Of a stretch of DNA of 64,000 bases, positions 62,906 through 64,000 are shown one piece after another. A model generated the notes under the pieces. It was given only the letters and a program-made list of their open reading frames with translations. It was not told the DNA's origin and searched no databases. This DNA is from Corynebacterium spheniscorum (lineage in GTDB: Bacteria; Actinomycetota; Actinomycetes; Mycobacteriales; Mycobacteriaceae): assembly GCF_900113445.1 (NCBI RefSeq), contig NZ_FOPJ01000014.1, positions 1 through 64,000 of the forward strand. The letters are read 5' to 3'. A program made the position numbers and the translations under genes. The stretch's first letter is position 1; every line of letters starts with the position of its first letter.

Positions 62906-63829
62906 CTAAGCCCGCGGCTTACGCACAATATCCACCACTGTCGCAGTCAGCAGTGAAGCCACCGCCACCGAGGCCGTGATCCTCGCCGTGCGTTTCACCG
63001 CCGCGCTAGTCTTTGCTCGCGGCACCGCAGCCGGGGTGTTCTCCCGGCGTTTGCGGCCAAATTTTTGCCGCAGCGCCCCATAGGCCTTGGAGTCTCGTAC
63101 CCGGCGCGCCATCCCACCACCCTGGTTTTTATTTTCACCCACCAGGTACCAGGGCCAGGTCATCAGCACAGCCCAGGCAAAAGCTAAAAGTCCCATTCCC
63201 ACAAAGAGGTAGGTGGGCCATGGCCCCATAAAGTCCAAGGCCGAGGGCCCCGGGGGAGCACCATTGAGGTAGCCATAGTTAGAGCCGATAAGGAAGTTCA
63301 CGCTCATCGCCGTCAGCGCCCAAATCCCGGTAATGCCATAGGCGGTGCCAAAGCCCTTCCAGGTGGGGCGATAGCCTTCGCCCCACACCAAGAGGATCGG
63401 CCCCAACAGCACCGCGATATGCAAGAACCAATACATGGAAAATTCCAGCGCCGGCACGCTGCGATAATCACAGTCCGGGGTCAGGATCGCTTGCACATTA
63501 AGCGTCAGCCCACAGTAGTAGGCGGTAGAGATCGCCCACCCGGAACGGGTAATCATGGCATAGGCGGTAATGAAGCGGAGCCAATCGGACAATTCCAAAG
63601 GGAAGGAAACTTGGGGATCGAAATAACGCGGCATCAAATCCCAAGAAGTCCACGCCGTTGTAATAAACAACAACGCCCACCCCGCACGAGTCACCGCTTT
63701 TTCGTTAATGCGATCTTTCCGGGCCAAATAAATGATCCCAATGACCAGGATGGTGGCCAAGACCAGCATTGATATATGCTCGGGCCCGAAATTCTCCATC
63801 CGGCCAATGCGCTCATAGTCCCGTTCCAT
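62906..63829 (-). CDS. TIGR02206 (YwaF-like) integral membrane protein
   Basis: This 307-residue protein has seven predicted helices. It has the family motifs NFGPEHISMLV near the start, ELSDWLRFITAYAMITRS, FSMYWFLHIAVLLGPILL and SNYGYLNGAPPGPSALDFMGPWPTYL. The C-terminal 70 residues are Lys/Arg-rich and end in one more hydrophobic stretch. The function of the family is unknown. No ribosome site precedes the ATG, but a TATACT (63838-63843) lies eight bases upstream, so the message is probably leaderless. Confidence 0.85.
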   Translation of the reverse strand: MERDYERIGRMENFGPEHISMLVLATILVIGIIYLARKDRINEKAVTRAGWALLFITTAWTSWDLMPRYFDPQVSFPLELSDWLRFITAYAMITRSGWAISTAYYCGLTLNVQAILTPDCDYRSVPALEFSMYWFLHIAVLLGPILLVWGEGYRPTWKGFGTAYGITGIWALTAMSVNFLIGSNYGYLNGAPPGPSALDFMGPWPTYLFVGMGLLAFAWAVLMTWPWYLVGENKNQGGGMARRVRDSKAYGALRQKFGRKRRENTPAAVPRAKTSAAVKRTARITASVAVASLLTATVVDIVRKPRA

Positions 63830-63837
63830 GAGGCGTA

Positions 63838-63843
63838 AGTATA
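63838..63843 (-). promoter_or_regulatory. -10 element of a leaderless promoter
   Basis: TATACT on the minus strand ends eight bases before the ATG of the TIGR02206-type gene. The -35 region is poor. Confidence 0.45.
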
Positions 63844-63873
63844 AACCTCCAACACCCCAGAACCCTTATTTTC

Positions 63874-64000
63874 TTAATAGGAACTTCCTGGGAATATCTC
63901 CCCATCAACCAATGACAGAACCCGATCAGCCACGCCCACTTGGTTCTGATCATGTGTGATTACCACGCTGGCGCAGTTAATCTCCCTGGTTAAGCGCGCA
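63874..64000 (-). CDS. ABC transporter ATP-binding protein, C-terminal end only
   Basis: The minus strand encodes, in one open frame up to a TAA at 63874-63876, REINCASVVITHDQ followed by VADRVLSLVDGEIFPGS. This is the switch-His region and end of an ABC ATPase of the exporter or LolD/MacB-like type. Only 41 codons are in the window; the gene continues beyond the right edge. Confidence 0.75.
   Translation of the reverse strand, partial: ARLTREINCASVVITHDQNQVGVADRVLSLVDGEIFPGSSY

Overview
The window looks like a chromosomal segment of a Corynebacterium, on the origin-proximal side of the genome. The evidence is the block dnaB-rplI-ssb-rpsF, a GT87-type membrane protein, ponA, a DUF5318 gene and ino1, which is kept between corynebacteria and mycobacteria. 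Further support comes from GTG starts, leaderless transcripts, SigH- and LldR-type control sites and a ParB parS site. I see no insertion sequence, prophage, CRISPR array or complete tRNA gene.

Layout. Position 1 lies in the 5' end of a 16S rRNA gene read leftwards, with its leader and promoter to about 600. Next come a NYN-domain protein, PspA, thioredoxin (behind a SigH-type promoter), a CopZ/CopA copper export pair and an MFS exporter (1-9.3 kb). The replication/ribosome/cell-wall block follows on the minus strand (9.4-19 kb): dnaB, rplI, ssb, rpsF, a lipoprotein, a GT87-like mannosyltransferase-type protein, ponA and DUF5318. A dense cluster of DnaA boxes lies just upstream of dnaB. Ino1, a MalR-like MarR regulator, a universal stress protein, an SDR, DUF1846, a Nei-type glycosylase and the NAD(P)HX repair enzyme fill 19-28.8 kb. 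An iron-siderophore type ABC importer (28.8-32.8 kb) is followed by an excalibur-domain protein.

From 33.8 to 50.5 kb there is an apparently complete aerobic phenylacetate (paa) catabolon: an MHS transporter, paaK, a TetR regulator (paaR), paaI, paaABCDE (ring epoxidase), paaG, paaJ, paaF, paaH, a second thioesterase and paaZ. Two matching TetR palindromes lie at the paaK and paaA promoters. The paaA leader carries a 21-bp perfect inverted repeat. A near-perfect parS site is embedded in paaZ.

Directly next to it (50.9-56.9 kb) is a duplicated cassette, MHS transporter + M20 amidohydrolase, twice. The first amidohydrolase copy is cut by one in-frame amber codon and the second is intact. My main functional hypothesis is that this cassette imports and hydrolyses an N-acyl amino acid, possibly a phenylacetyl conjugate, to feed the paa pathway.

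The right end (57-62.9 kb) is a lactate-use region: MHS transporter, quinone-type L-lactate dehydrogenase, lactate permease behind two adjacent palindromes that fit an LldR/FadR operator, and LldR itself. A TIGR02206-type membrane protein and the 3' end of an ABC ATPase close the window.
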